Positions 9,659-18,802 of a DNA stretch of 64,000 bases are shown piece by piece; positions within the stretch are counted from its first letter, which is position 1; every line of letters begins with the position of its first letter. Made by a program: the position numbers and the translations under genes. Below the pieces are notes generated by a model. That model was not told the origin of the DNA and made no database searches. It was given only the letters and a program-made list of their open reading frames with translations. The DNA is from Pseudorhodobacter antarcticus (lineage in GTDB: Bacteria; Pseudomonadota; Alphaproteobacteria; Rhodobacterales; Rhodobacteraceae), in the NCBI GenBank assembly GCA_945862435.1, contig CAMAXX010000008.1, forward strand, positions 29,623-93,622. The letters are read 5' to 3'.

Positions 9659-10123
9659 ATGACCCATCCCATTGAAACACGCTTGATCACTTTGGGTATC
9701 GCCCTGCCGGCAGCGCCGCCCCCCGCTGCCAATTATGTGCCCTATGTTGTGGCAGGCAATTTGGTTCATATTTCAGGGCAGATCAGCCAAGACGCAAACG
9801 GGTTGATCAAAGGCCGCCTGGGTGAGACGATGGATGTCGCCGCCGGTGCCGCAGCCGCACGGGCGTGCGCCATTTCGATTCTCGCCCAGCTTAAGGCCGC
9901 CGTGGGGGGCGATTGGGCGCGCGTTGTGCGCGCGGTTAAACTGGGCGGGTTTGTTAACTCCACACCAGATTTTACCGACCAACCCAAGGTTATCAATGGC
10001 GCGTCCGACCTTTTGGTCGAAGTGTTGGGCGATGCCGGCCGCCACGCCCGCGCGGCCGTATCGGCCCCTTCCCTGCCCTTGGGCGTTGCCGTGGAAATTG
10101 ACGCGATTTTCGAGATTTCCTAA
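9659..10123 (+). CDS. RidA-family (YjgF/YER057c) protein
   Basis: A 154-residue protein of the RidA superfamily, some members of which hydrolyse reactive enamine/imine intermediates. Visible signatures are VVAGNLVHISGQISQDANG near the N-terminus and VKLGGFVNSTPDFTDQPKV in the middle. It ends with LPLGVAVEIDAIFEIS, like the archetypal C-terminus but lacking the classic catalytic Arg in the usual V-C/R-V context; it probably belongs to one of the less-characterised subgroups. It sits between the secretion genes and the GDPD gene, overlapping the latter by one base. Confidence 0.85.
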   Translation: MTHPIETRLITLGIALPAAPPPAANYVPYVVAGNLVHISGQISQDANGLIKGRLGETMDVAAGAAAARACAISILAQLKAAVGGDWARVVRAVKLGGFVNSTPDFTDQPKVINGASDLLVEVLGDAGRHARAAVSAPSLPLGVAVEIDAIFEIS

Positions 10124-10890
10124 TGCGCACGCCCCTGCCAGAGGCGTTTTTGCGCCTGCCCATCGCCCACCGCGCCTTGCACAACCGCGCGCTGGGGCGA
10201 ATCGAGAATTCGCCCGCTGCGATCAGTGCTGCAATTGACGCAGGCTATGCCATTGAAATTGACGTGCAATTGTCACGCGATAGCGTGGGAATGGTGTTTC
10301 ATGACGAAACGCTGGATCGGCTGACTGCGCAGAAGGGGCGCGTGGCGGATCGAACTGCGGCAGACCTGAATGAGATTGCCCTAACAGGCGGGCCAGATTG
10401 CATCCCCACTTTGGCACAGGTGCTGCGCAAAATCGCGGGCCGCGTGCCCCTGCTCATTGAAATCAAGGATCAAACGGGGGGTATGAGCCTAAGCGATGGG
10501 CGGCTAGAGACGGGAGTGGCGGCAGACCTAGCAGGCTATGCTGGCCCTGTTGCCCTGATGTCGTTCAACCCGCACAGCGTGGCGCATATGGCGCGGCTTT
10601 GTCCCAGTATTGCGCGCGGGATCACCACCTCGGCCTTTGACGCATCCGATTGGGCACCCCTGCCTGCCCCGATATGCGATCATCTGCGGGGCATTCCTGA
10701 TTATGACCGCACAGGTTCCAGCTTTATCAGCCACGAGGCCGCCGATCTGGCCCGCCCGCGCGTGGGAGAGTTGCGTGCGCAGGGCGCAGATATTTTGTGT
10801 TGGACTATCAAATCCGCTCAGGCCGAAGATGCCGCGCGCAAATACGCCCAGAACATCACCTTTGAGCAATATCTTGCGCACTTGCCTTGA
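10123..10890 (+). CDS. Glycerophosphodiester phosphodiesterase (UgpQ/GDPD family)
   Basis: A 255-residue cytoplasmic TIM-barrel enzyme that should cleave glycerophosphodiesters to glycerol-3-phosphate and an alcohol. It has the catalytic pattern AHRALHNRALGRIENS (His-Arg then Glu-Asn), EIDVQLSRDSVGMVFHD (Glu, Asp and His of the active site) and PLLIEIKDQ. There is no signal peptide. It follows the RidA gene with a TAATG overlap, suggesting co-expression. Confidence 0.9.
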   Translation: MRTPLPEAFLRLPIAHRALHNRALGRIENSPAAISAAIDAGYAIEIDVQLSRDSVGMVFHDETLDRLTAQKGRVADRTAADLNEIALTGGPDCIPTLAQVLRKIAGRVPLLIEIKDQTGGMSLSDGRLETGVAADLAGYAGPVALMSFNPHSVAHMARLCPSIARGITTSAFDASDWAPLPAPICDHLRGIPDYDRTGSSFISHEAADLARPRVGELRAQGADILCWTIKSAQAEDAARKYAQNITFEQYLAHLP

Positions 10891-10947
10891 CGCAGGGCCG
10901 CGCTGCTGCATCTTTATAAGTGCAGACCGCGCGCCGAAGGCCATCCC

Positions 10948-12096
10948 TTGACCCTGACTTTGCTGGAAAATTTTGACCAAACCGATGACGCGGCATGGGA
11001 CGGCATGGCGGGCAATAGCGCGGGCTTGCGCCCCATTGACCCTTTTACCACGCACCGCTTTTTGACCGCATTAGATGCCTCTGGTTCTACGGGCACAGGC
11101 ACAGGTTGGCAAAATCGCAGCCTTATTTTGCAGGACGGCCCCGTCCAAGCCGCCATGCCGCTGTATGCCAAAGGCAACAGCCAAGGCGAGTATATCTTTG
11201 ATCACAGTTGGGCCGATGCATTCCAGCGCGCGGGCGGGCGGTATTACCCAAAGCTTCAGGGCGCAGTTCCCTTTACCCCCGCCACGGGCCGCCGGTTTTT
11301 GGGGCCAGATCATATGCGCAGGCCTTTGCTAGATGCCGCGATTGATTTGGCTGATGGCAATGGGCTGTCCAGCCTGCACATCACGTTTTGCACCGAAGAT
11401 GAGGCGCAGGATTTGGCGGGCCATCGCGGGCTTTTGCACCGCATCACCCAGCAATTCCATTTTCAAAACCGCGGCTATGGCACATTTGACGATTTTCTTG
11501 CCGATCTTTCGTCGCGCAAGCGTAAGAATATCCGCAAAGAACGCGAAGTGGCCGCCAGCCACGGCCTGACCATTCGCGCCCTGACGGGCGATGACATTGC
11601 GCCAGAACATTGGGATGCTTTTTGGCAGTTCTATCAGGATACGGGCGCGCGCAAATGGGGCACGCCTTATTTAACCCGCCGTTTTTTCACTGAGATTCAC
11701 CGCACAATGCGCGGCGATATCCTGCTGGTTTTGGCCTTTGATGGCGAAACGCCAGTTGCGGGTGCGCTGAACTTTATCGGCCGCGACACCTTGTTTGGCC
11801 GTTATTGGGGCGCAGTGGTGGATTTGCCCTGTTTGCATTTTGAACTGTGCTATTACCGCGCTATGGATTTTGCGATTGAACACAAAATGTCTCGCGTCGA
11901 AGCGGGTGCGCAGGGCGAACATAAACTGGCACGCGGCTATTTGCCCGTTCAAACCCATTCACTGCATTACATTAGCGACCCGAATTTCCGCGCCGCAGTG
12001 GCGCAGTATCTAACAGCCGAACGCCGCGCCGTAGATCAAGACATAGAAATTCTTACCGCATACGGCCCGTTCCGCCGCTGCGACACACAGGAGTAA
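10948..12096 (+). CDS. FemAB-like/GNAT-fold acyltransferase (DUF482 family)
   Basis: A 382-residue protein of the family annotated as 'GNAT N-acetyltransferase / peptidogalycan biosynthesis protein'. It shows an acidic N-terminus, the block ADGNGLSSLHITFCTEDEA, the basic motif SSRKRKNIRKEREVA and the C-terminal ARGYLPVQTHSLHYI typical of this group. The TTG start at 10948 fits the family N-terminus. Function is inferred only from the fold; members are thought to transfer aminoacyl or acyl groups. It lies immediately before the pterin dehydratase gene, a common neighbourhood in this order. Confidence 0.8.
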   Translation: MTLTLLENFDQTDDAAWDGMAGNSAGLRPIDPFTTHRFLTALDASGSTGTGTGWQNRSLILQDGPVQAAMPLYAKGNSQGEYIFDHSWADAFQRAGGRYYPKLQGAVPFTPATGRRFLGPDHMRRPLLDAAIDLADGNGLSSLHITFCTEDEAQDLAGHRGLLHRITQQFHFQNRGYGTFDDFLADLSSRKRKNIRKEREVAASHGLTIRALTGDDIAPEHWDAFWQFYQDTGARKWGTPYLTRRFFTEIHRTMRGDILLVLAFDGETPVAGALNFIGRDTLFGRYWGAVVDLPCLHFELCYYRAMDFAIEHKMSRVEAGAQGEHKLARGYLPVQTHSLHYISDPNFRAAVAQYLTAERRAVDQDIEILTAYGPFRRCDTQE

Positions 12097-12099
12097 CCC

Positions 12100-12420
12100 A
12101 TGGCCCCCGCCCTAACACCCGACGAACGTTCCGCGCTGGTGCCGCCGCTTTTGGCGGCTGGTTGGGCACTAAACCAGGGCCGCGATGCCATCACCAAGCA
12201 TCTGAAATTCAAGAATTTCTCACAAGCTTGGGCGGCAATGTCACGCATTGCCCTACTGGCCGAAGCGATGGATCATCACCCCGAATGGGCCAATGTTTAC
12301 AACCGCCTGGACATAACGCTGACAACCCACAGCGCTAATGGGCTTTCAGAATTGGACATTAAGATGGCCAGCAAGATCGACCAGATCGCCAGCGAAATGG
12401 GCGCCAGCGTTACAGTCTAA
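12100..12420 (+). CDS. phhB: 4a-hydroxytetrahydrobiopterin dehydratase
   Basis: A 106-residue pterin-4a-carbinolamine dehydratase. It contains the family active-site block MDHHPEWANVYNRLDITLTT, with the His-His and distal residues required to dehydrate 4a-hydroxypterin, and the end helix LSELDIKMASKIDQIA. In other bacteria it regenerates the cofactor of phenylalanine hydroxylase; no hydroxylase gene is in this window. It starts three bases after the preceding stop. Confidence 0.93.
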   Translation: MAPALTPDERSALVPPLLAAGWALNQGRDAITKHLKFKNFSQAWAAMSRIALLAEAMDHHPEWANVYNRLDITLTTHSANGLSELDIKMASKIDQIASEMGASVTV

Positions 12421-12497
12421 AGTTGTAGCTATCTTCGCGCTTGGCATGATTCGGGTTTTATTGTATGTATTTTCGAAACAATAAACGGGGCAGTAAC

Positions 12498-13199
12498 ATG
12501 TTGCAGCGACACGAGGATTGGTTTTCCTTTTTTGGCATATCGCAAAAGGACACCGACCGCGCAAAAAATCTGACCGACACAGCGATTGGCCCCTCGGCTG
12601 GCATGATGTCACACGGCGACTTTTACGCTTTGGCAGCAGCCTTGCTGCACCATAAGCCGACAGTGATTTTCGAAATTGGCACCTATATGGGCGTATCATC
12701 GAACTTTTTTCTGTCGCTTTTACCCAAAACCCAAGTGATTTCGATTGCGTTTATACCTGCGTCGCAACTTAGCCCCGATATGGCATCTGCAGATTCTAAT
12801 GCCGCCTATAACAATGATGACCTTAGCCTTGATCAGGTTGGATCGCTGGTCAGCAACGAAAATCGCCCGCGGTTTACACAACTGATTGGGGATTCGCATA
12901 CGATAGTTGCGCGCGATTTCGTGACGCGGCATGGAAAAATGGATTTCGTGTTTATTGATGGTGACCATTCCCGCGACGGTGTGGCGCAGGATACCGTTTT
13001 GGCCATGAACCTGATTGGCCCAAAGGGTGCAATTGGCTGGCACGATGCCAACCCAAAGCGCAGATACATCGGGTCTCGGTTGTTTTTAGAACAGGATTTA
13101 GAGGTTACCGCGCTTGCCACCGCCGACAATTACATCGGCGGTGTCGCTTTTTGGACGGAAAAGCTGGAAAAACGCCTGCTTTCCAAAGCTGCCGCCTAA
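12498..13199 (+). CDS. Class I SAM-dependent methyltransferase (Methyltransf_24 type)
   Basis: A 233-residue predicted methyltransferase. The SAM-binding loop is EIGTYMGVSS (residues ~55-65), and MDFVFIDGDHSRDGV marks the metal- or acceptor-side region of the Methyltransf_24/O-methyltransferase fold. It ends with a WHDA motif (IGWHDANPKRRYIG) usual in this family. ATG at 12498 is preceded by ACGGGG at a good distance; an upstream in-frame start at 12465 has no clear ribosome site. The substrate is unknown. It converges on the peroxiredoxin gene. Confidence 0.75.
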   Translation: MLQRHEDWFSFFGISQKDTDRAKNLTDTAIGPSAGMMSHGDFYALAAALLHHKPTVIFEIGTYMGVSSNFFLSLLPKTQVISIAFIPASQLSPDMASADSNAAYNNDDLSLDQVGSLVSNENRPRFTQLIGDSHTIVARDFVTRHGKMDFVFIDGDHSRDGVAQDTVLAMNLIGPKGAIGWHDANPKRRYIGSRLFLEQDLEVTALATADNYIGGVAFWTEKLEKRLLSKAAA

Positions 13200-13215
13200 G
13201 CGGCAAGTTGGCGGC

Positions 13216-13704
13216 TTAAATCGCAGCCAGCATCGCCTCGCCACCCGAAATCTCGCACTGGCCCGATTCATCGCCGTGATGCATCACCTGCACCACGCCG
13301 TCCACCGCATATAAAGCATAGCGTTTCGAGCGGTGGTTCAGCCCAATATGGGGCAGGTGCAGCACCATATCGATAGCCTTAGTAAAGCTGCCATCGCTAT
13401 CGCCTAAAAAGGTGATCCCCGCCTTGGCCCCGCCTGTGCCGTCAGCCCAAGCACCCAAGACAAAGGGATCGTTCACCGAAAGGCAAATAACCTCGTCCAC
13501 GCCCTTGGCATCAAAGCCCGCTTTGGTGCGGATAAAGCTGGGCACATGTGCTGTCGTGCAGGTGCCAGTGTATGCCCCTGGCAGGCCGAAAATCACAACC
13601 TTGCGGCCCTTCAGCTTGGCTGCCAAATCCACCTGCTCGGGGCCTTTCGCGCCCATTTGCATCAGCTTTGCGTCAGGCAATTTCGCCCCTACTTGCAGTG
13701 TCAT
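13216..13704 (-). CDS. Peroxiredoxin (Prx5/AhpE-like)
   Basis: A 162-residue thiol peroxidase of the Prx5 class. The peroxidatic cysteine lies in LPGAYTGTCTTAHVPSFI, the standard P-x3-T-x2-C context, and the distal conserved Arg lies in the HRSKRYALYAVDGVV region. It should reduce hydrogen peroxide and organic peroxides in the cytoplasm, usually with glutathione or thioredoxin. ATG at 13704 gives the family N-terminus (MTLQVGAKLPDAKL). It is divergent from the FAD reductase gene across about 75 bases. Confidence 0.92.
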   Translation of the reverse strand: MTLQVGAKLPDAKLMQMGAKGPEQVDLAAKLKGRKVVIFGLPGAYTGTCTTAHVPSFIRTKAGFDAKGVDEVICLSVNDPFVLGAWADGTGGAKAGITFLGDSDGSFTKAIDMVLHLPHIGLNHRSKRYALYAVDGVVQVMHHGDESGQCEISGGEAMLAAI

Positions 13705-13780
13705 CTTGCCGCCCTTTCGCGCATGTGTTTTGTCTGCGCCAGATATAGGGCTTGCGCCAGATAAGGCCATAGGGGGAATG

Positions 13781-14986
13781 ATGAGCGGCATTGTTATTGT
13801 GGGCGCAGGCCAAGCGGGCGCAGCGTTGGCCGCTAAGACGCGGTCGCTGGGGTATGATGGCAGCATAACGATAATCGGCGGGGAAACCGCCCCCCCCTAT
13901 CAGCGCCCGCCCCTGTCCAAAGCCTATTTGATGGGCGAAATGGAAGCGGATCGTTTGTGGCTGCGCAGCGCCGAATTTTATGCGGAAAACAAGATCGACT
14001 TGCGCCTTGGCCAGACTGTTTCGGCCATTGATCCTGCTGGCAAAATCATAACCATTGCGGGTCAGCCGTTGCCGTATGACCATTTGGCGCTGACCACTGG
14101 GTCAACCCCGCGCCGCCTGCCTTCCGCGATTGGCGGGGCGCTGGCGGGGGTTTATACTGTGCGTAACTTGGCCGATGTCGATGCGATGAAACCCGAATTT
14201 GTGGCAGGCCGCAGTTTGGTGATTGTGGGGGGCGGCTATATTGGGCTAGAGGCCGCAGCCGTCGCCTGTAAGCTTGGGTTAAAGGTGCATGTCATTGAAA
14301 TGGCCTCGCGTATTTTGCAGCGCGTCGCGGCCCCCGAAACATCGGCCTACATCGCGGCGATGCACCGCGCGCATGGGGTGGAAATACATGAAGGTACGGG
14401 GCTGGATCGCATTTTGGGCGATACCCGCGCGCAGGGCGTGCGCCTGACAGATGGGCGCGAGATTGCTGCCGATTTTGTGATTGTTGGCGTGGGGGTCACG
14501 CCCAATGCTGAATTGGCGCAGGCCGCTGGCCTGACCATCGACAACGGCATTGCAACGAACGATTTTAGCCGCACGTCAGACCCCGCCATTTGGGCCGCGG
14601 GCGATTGCGCGTCCTTCCCTTATCGGGGTGGGCGCATTCGGCTGGAATCGGTGGGCAACGCGATAGATCAGGCCGAGGCTGTTGCCGCCAATATCATGGG
14701 CGCAAACACGGCCTATGTGGCAAAGCCGTGGTTTTGGTCTGACCAATACGATTGCAAATTGCAAATCGCAGGGCTGAACACGGGATATGACAATATCATA
14801 ACGCGCGGGCCTGATGGCGAGGCGGTTTCCTTTTGGTATTTCCAAGGCGAGACGCTGCTGGCGGTGGATGCCATGAACGATGCGCGCGGTTACATGGTGG
14901 GCAAGCGGCTGATTGAACAGGGAAAGTCCCCGTCCAAGGCTGATGTGGCCAATACGCAAATCCCCATCAAAGACCTTTTGAAGTGA
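13781..14986 (+). CDS. FAD-dependent NAD(P)-disulphide-oxidoreductase-fold reductase (ferredoxin reductase-like)
   Basis: A 401-residue flavoprotein. The FAD-binding fold begins IVIVGAGQAGAALAAKTR; the NAD(P) fold is VIVGGGYIGLEAAAVACKLG; the ATG motif WAAGDCASFP follows, and a C-terminal reductase domain lies after about residue 315. It resembles rhodocoxin/putidaredoxin reductases that pass electrons from NAD(P)H to a [2Fe-2S] ferredoxin. The AGGGGG site favours the second of two tandem ATGs. The stop overlaps the GTG of rsmD. Confidence 0.88.
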   Translation: MSGIVIVGAGQAGAALAAKTRSLGYDGSITIIGGETAPPYQRPPLSKAYLMGEMEADRLWLRSAEFYAENKIDLRLGQTVSAIDPAGKIITIAGQPLPYDHLALTTGSTPRRLPSAIGGALAGVYTVRNLADVDAMKPEFVAGRSLVIVGGGYIGLEAAAVACKLGLKVHVIEMASRILQRVAAPETSAYIAAMHRAHGVEIHEGTGLDRILGDTRAQGVRLTDGREIAADFVIVGVGVTPNAELAQAAGLTIDNGIATNDFSRTSDPAIWAAGDCASFPYRGGRIRLESVGNAIDQAEAVAANIMGANTAYVAKPWFWSDQYDCKLQIAGLNTGYDNIITRGPDGEAVSFWYFQGETLLAVDAMNDARGYMVGKRLIEQGKSPSKADVANTQIPIKDLLK

Positions 14987-15531
14987 GGATTATCGGCGGC
15001 GCATCGCGCGGCCTTAAACTGGCCGAAGTGGGCGCTGGCGATGCAGCCGCTCACCTGCGCCCCACGTCCGACCGCGTGCGCGAGGCGATCTTTAACCTGC
15101 TGATTAATGGCGGCTATGGCAGCCCAGTGCAGGGCGCGCGCGTGCTGGATGTTTTTGCAGGCACGGGCGCATTGGGTCTAGAGGCGCTTTCGCGCGGGGC
15201 GCAGCATGCCACATTTGTTGAGAATGGCCGCACCGCACTGGCGCTGCTGACGCGCAATATCGCGCTGATGCGGGCAGAGGCACGCACCACCCTGCTGCGC
15301 CAAGACGCTCTGCGCCCAGCGCCCGTTGGCCTGTATGATTTGGCATTTCTAGACCCGCCCTATGGTAAGGCAATGGGCGAAGCGGCCTTGCCGCCTTGGC
15401 TGCCGCACCTGACCGAAGACGCGCTGATTGTCTGGGAAGACAGCATAGCCCCCACCATCCCGCAGGGGCTGGAAAGCCTAGACCAGCGCCGCTATGGCGA
15501 TACTTTGGTGACCATTCTGCGCAAGACCTAG
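14983..15531 (+). CDS. rsmD: 16S rRNA (guanine(966)-N(2))-methyltransferase RsmD
   Basis: A 182-residue methyltransferase of the RsmD family. It starts MRIIGGASRGLKL from a GTG overlapping the previous stop (GTGA), shows PTSDRVREAIFNLL, the SAM loop VLDVFAGTGALGLEAL and the catalytic FLDPPYGKAMG. It modifies G966 in 16S rRNA during 30S assembly. Its TAG stop overlaps the TAG stop of the convergent methionine aminopeptidase gene. Confidence 0.94.
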   Translation: MRIIGGASRGLKLAEVGAGDAAAHLRPTSDRVREAIFNLLINGGYGSPVQGARVLDVFAGTGALGLEALSRGAQHATFVENGRTALALLTRNIALMRAEARTTLLRQDALRPAPVGLYDLAFLDPPYGKAMGEAALPPWLPHLTEDALIVWEDSIAPTIPQGLESLDQRRYGDTLVTILRKT

Positions 15532-16349
15532 CTGAAAAACAGTCCCTTGGGCGAGGTTGTAAAAACCTCGCATCCTGTGGCGGTCACACCGATCGAATGT
15601 TCAAACTGCGCAGATAGGGATTTATCGCGGGTGATCGCTGTCCACTCATCCGCCAGCACTTTCGTCTCGGGCCTGCCCAAATTGATCATCGGCTCGATGG
15701 TAAAAAACATGCCCTCTTCCAGCACAGGCCCCGTGCCTGCACGCCCGTAATGCAGCACATTGGGCGGGGCGTGGAACACGCGGCCCAGCCCGTGGCCACA
15801 AAAATCGCGCACAACCGAACAACGGTTTTCCTCGGCAAAGGATTGGATCGCAAAGCCGATGTCGCCAAAGGTATTGCCTGGTTTCACGACCGCAATGCCG
15901 CGCATCAGGCATTCATGCGTCACCTTAATCAACCGCTGCGCAAAGGGTTTAGCGCTGCCCGCCGTATACATGCGCGATGTGTCGCCGAACCATCCATCAA
16001 CAATCACCGTGACGTCGATGTTCAGAATGTCGCCCTCTTGGATCATATCCGATGAACGCCCCGGAACTTTACTGCCGGGAATACCATGACAGACCACATG
16101 GTTGACGGAAATACAGCTGGCGTGTTGGTATCCGCGATAGCCTATTGTGGCAGATACCACGCCCACGCGCGCAACTTCATTGCGGATGAAATCATCCAAG
16201 GCGGCGGTGGTGACCCCTGCCACCACCAGCGGGCCGACATCATCCAAAATCTGCGCCGCTATTTGCCCTGCGGCGCGCATCCCTGCAAAATCCGCATCTT
16301 CATAGATACGAATACCGTCTTTTGTTACGCGGCCCCGAAGATCGTCCAA
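15528..16349 (-). CDS. map: Type I methionine aminopeptidase
   Basis: A 273-residue metalloprotease that removes N-terminal methionine. The five metal ligands are visible in context: VDGWFGDTSRMY (Asp, Asp), CGHGLGRVFHAPPN (His), FTIEPMIN (Glu) and SAQFEHSIGVT (Glu). A TTG at 16349 preceded by AGAGG gives an N-terminus (MDDLRGRVTKDGIRIYEDA) that matches close relatives; residues further upstream in the open frame do not. It converges tail to tail on rsmD with overlapping stop codons. Confidence 0.94.
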   Translation of the reverse strand: MDDLRGRVTKDGIRIYEDADFAGMRAAGQIAAQILDDVGPLVVAGVTTAALDDFIRNEVARVGVVSATIGYRGYQHASCISVNHVVCHGIPGSKVPGRSSDMIQEGDILNIDVTVIVDGWFGDTSRMYTAGSAKPFAQRLIKVTHECLMRGIAVVKPGNTFGDIGFAIQSFAEENRCSVVRDFCGHGLGRVFHAPPNVLHYGRAGTGPVLEEGMFFTIEPMINLGRPETKVLADEWTAITRDKSLSAQFEHSIGVTATGCEVFTTSPKGLFFS

Positions 16350-16469
16350 CTCGCACCTCTGCTTTCGGCGCAAGATAATGACAATGGCGGGGATTTGCCA
16401 GTGCCGCACGATTGCCCTTGCGAATATGTAATGAAACGTCACAAACATTGCTGAAAAGAGGAGAATGAG

Positions 16470-17192
16470 ATGACCAACCCCACTGCCGCGATGCTGGTGA
16501 TCGGCGACGAGATTTTGTCGGGCCGCACCCATGATGCCAATACGCATTTTCTGGCTGGGGCGCTGACGGGGCGCGGCATAAATTTGCGCGAGGTGCGGGT
16601 GGTCGCCGATGAGCAAGAAGCAATTGTGGCAGCGGTCAATGCGCTTCGCGCGGCCTATACCCACCTGTTTACGTCAGGCGGCATTGGGCCAACGCATGAT
16701 GATATCACCGCTGATGCCATCGCCGCCGCTTTTGGTGTTGGCATTTCGCACCGCGCTGATGCAATGGCCTTGCTGACCGCACATTACCAAAAAGTTGGCC
16801 ACGAATTTAACGCATCGCGCCAGCGCATGGCGCGCATTCCCGATGGCGCGGTGCTGATTGATAACCCTGTCTCTATAGCGCCCGGGTTTTCGGTGGAAAA
16901 TGTGCATGTGATGGCAGGGGTCCCGTCGATCTTTCAGGCCATGGTAGCCTCGGTGCTGCCGACACTGACAGGCGGCGCGCCGCTGCTGTCGGACAGCCTG
17001 CGCGTGATGACGGGTGAGGGAGATATTGCCGCCCCATTTGGCGCGATTGCCGCGCGCTATCCTGATCTGTCGATGGGGTCCTATCCCTTTGTGCGCGATG
17101 GGGCGCAGGGCACAAATTTGGTCGTGCGCGGCACGGACGCTGGCCAAATCGCCGCCGCGATGGCGGAGTTAACCGCAGCCTTTGCCAGATGA
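16470..17192 (+). CDS. CinA-like molybdopterin-binding domain protein
   Basis: A 240-residue protein of the competence/damage-inducible CinA family, containing only the MoCF (molybdopterin-binding) domain and lacking the C-terminal nicotinamide-nucleotide amidase domain. Signatures are AMLVIGDEILSGRTHDANT at the start and TSGGIGPTHDDITADAIA in the middle. The single-domain form is common in alphaproteobacteria; its exact reaction is unsettled. The start of the following GNAT gene overlaps its stop (ATGA). Confidence 0.9.
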   Translation: MTNPTAAMLVIGDEILSGRTHDANTHFLAGALTGRGINLREVRVVADEQEAIVAAVNALRAAYTHLFTSGGIGPTHDDITADAIAAAFGVGISHRADAMALLTAHYQKVGHEFNASRQRMARIPDGAVLIDNPVSIAPGFSVENVHVMAGVPSIFQAMVASVLPTLTGGAPLLSDSLRVMTGEGDIAAPFGAIAARYPDLSMGSYPFVRDGAQGTNLVVRGTDAGQIAAAMAELTAAFAR

Positions 17193-17923
17193 TACTTGCC
17201 GATGTCGTTCAGGCCACATGGCCGCCTGCCCGCAGCTTTGACACGGGCCCGTTTACCTTGCGGGATGGGGCGGGCGGGGGCAAGCGCGTGTCAGCGGCCT
17301 GTGTGAACGCGCCCTTTACGGACGCGAATTTAGATGCGGCCGAAGACGCGATGCGCGCGATGGGCCAGTCTCCGCTGTTTGCGATTTGGCCAGATCGGGG
17401 CGATTTTGGGCTGGACGACGCTTTATCGCAACGGGGGTATCAGACCGTTGACCCTGTGGTTGGCTATGGCGCAGATGCCCAAGACATCATGCGCCTTGAT
17501 ACGGATATTTCACATACCTACCCACATTGGCCACCGCTTGCCATCGCCCGCGAAGTTTGGGCGGCGGCAGGTATAGGCACCGCGCGTCTGCAGATTATGG
17601 CCCGCGCTGCTGGCCCCAAAACTGCAATTTTGGTGCGCCGCGACGATCATCCTGCGGGGATGTGTTTTGTGGCAATCGCACAGGGCCATGCCATGATCCA
17701 CGCGCTAGAAGTGCAGCCAGAGCATCGCCGCAACGGTCTTGCGCAAAGGTTGATCCACCGCGCCGCTTTATGGGCAACTGGGATGGGCGCGGCGCGTCTG
17801 TCTTTGGTTGTGACACGCGCAAACGCCCCTGCCCGCGCGCTGTATGCGCGCATGGGCATGGCAGAGGTCGGCCAGTATCATTATCGCGCGGCAGGCGCGT
17901 TATTGCAAAACGGGCATGTCTGA
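17189..17923 (+). CDS. GNAT-family N-acetyltransferase
   Basis: A 244-residue acetyltransferase. The C-terminal half has the acetyl-CoA binding motif in HRRNGLAQRLIHRAALWA and the next strand RLSLVVTRANAPARALYARMG, typical of GNAT enzymes. The N-terminal half is poorly conserved. Coupled to the CinA-like gene by a 4-base overlap; its 3' end overlaps the convergent LysR gene by 24 bases. The substrate is not predictable. Confidence 0.85.
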   Translation: MILADVVQATWPPARSFDTGPFTLRDGAGGGKRVSAACVNAPFTDANLDAAEDAMRAMGQSPLFAIWPDRGDFGLDDALSQRGYQTVDPVVGYGADAQDIMRLDTDISHTYPHWPPLAIAREVWAAAGIGTARLQIMARAAGPKTAILVRRDDHPAGMCFVAIAQGHAMIHALEVQPEHRRNGLAQRLIHRAALWATGMGAARLSLVVTRANAPARALYARMGMAEVGQYHYRAAGALLQNGHV

Positions 17924-18802
17924 AAAGCGCCGCGCCAAAAAGTCGATAAAGGCGCGCACTTTGGGCTGGGTGAACCGCCCAGGGGGATAGACCGCATAAA
18001 TCCCGCTTGGGTCGGCTGGCAGGTTAGCAATCGCTTCTTGCACCAAGCCATCGCGCAAGGCCTCGGCGCACAGGAAGTGTGGCAAGTACGCAATGCCAAG
18101 TCCCGAAACGGCCGCATTCATCAGCGATTGACCATCATTCATCGTCAGCCAACCCGCCGAGCGGATCACCCGCTTTTCGCCTGACGGCGAGGTGATTCGC
18201 CAAAAATTACCATTTGCTTGGTTAGAATAGTGCAGCAAACGGTGCTCATTCAAATCTTCCAGCCGCATTGGGCGGCCATGTTTTTGAAAATAGGTCGGGC
18301 TCGCGATCAGGCGGTAGGCAGTTTCGGTCAACTTGCGCGCCCGCATCGAACTGTCTTCCAAATCGCCAATGCGAATCGCCATGTCAAAACCCTCGGAAAT
18401 CAGTTCAACAAAGCGGTTGTTCAGGACCATATTCACAGTGACATCGGGATATTCAGACAAAAAGTCGCCCAATATAGGCGAGAGTAAATTCGACCCGAAA
18501 TCAGTTGCCACAGAAATGCGCAGCCGCCCCGAAGGCGCCGATTGCATCGAGGTGACCAAAGCATCAGCATCGCCTGCATCGTTCAAAACACGGCGGGCGC
18601 GGTCGTAATAGGCAAGGCCAATTTCTGTGGGGCTGACGCGGCGTGTGGTGCGGTTCAAAAGCCGCGCACCCAGACGCGCCTCTAGCGCCGAGACGTGTTT
18701 AGAAACAGCAGATTTAGAAATTCCCATCTTTTTGGCAGCGTCTGTAAACCCGCCTTGGTCAACAACGGTCGCAAACGCTTCCATTTCTGTGAGTCTGTCC
18801 AT
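17900..18802 (-). CDS. LysR-family transcriptional regulator
   Basis: A 300-residue regulator. An N-terminal winged helix (MDRLTEMEAFATVVDQGGF, with the recognition helix in MGISKSAVSKHVSALEARLG) is followed by a periplasmic-binding-like effector domain (SGRLRISVATDFGSNLLSP). The DGGF/KSAVSKH form and the tail resemble the PecT/CrgA group. The chosen ATG at 18802 fits the family; the open frame runs 18 codons further. It points away from ilvD, so its target is unclear. Confidence 0.92.
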   Translation of the reverse strand: MDRLTEMEAFATVVDQGGFTDAAKKMGISKSAVSKHVSALEARLGARLLNRTTRRVSPTEIGLAYYDRARRVLNDAGDADALVTSMQSAPSGRLRISVATDFGSNLLSPILGDFLSEYPDVTVNMVLNNRFVELISEGFDMAIRIGDLEDSSMRARKLTETAYRLIASPTYFQKHGRPMRLEDLNEHRLLHYSNQANGNFWRITSPSGEKRVIRSAGWLTMNDGQSLMNAAVSGLGIAYLPHFLCAEALRDGLVQEAIANLPADPSGIYAVYPPGRFTQPKVRAFIDFLARRFSDMPVLQ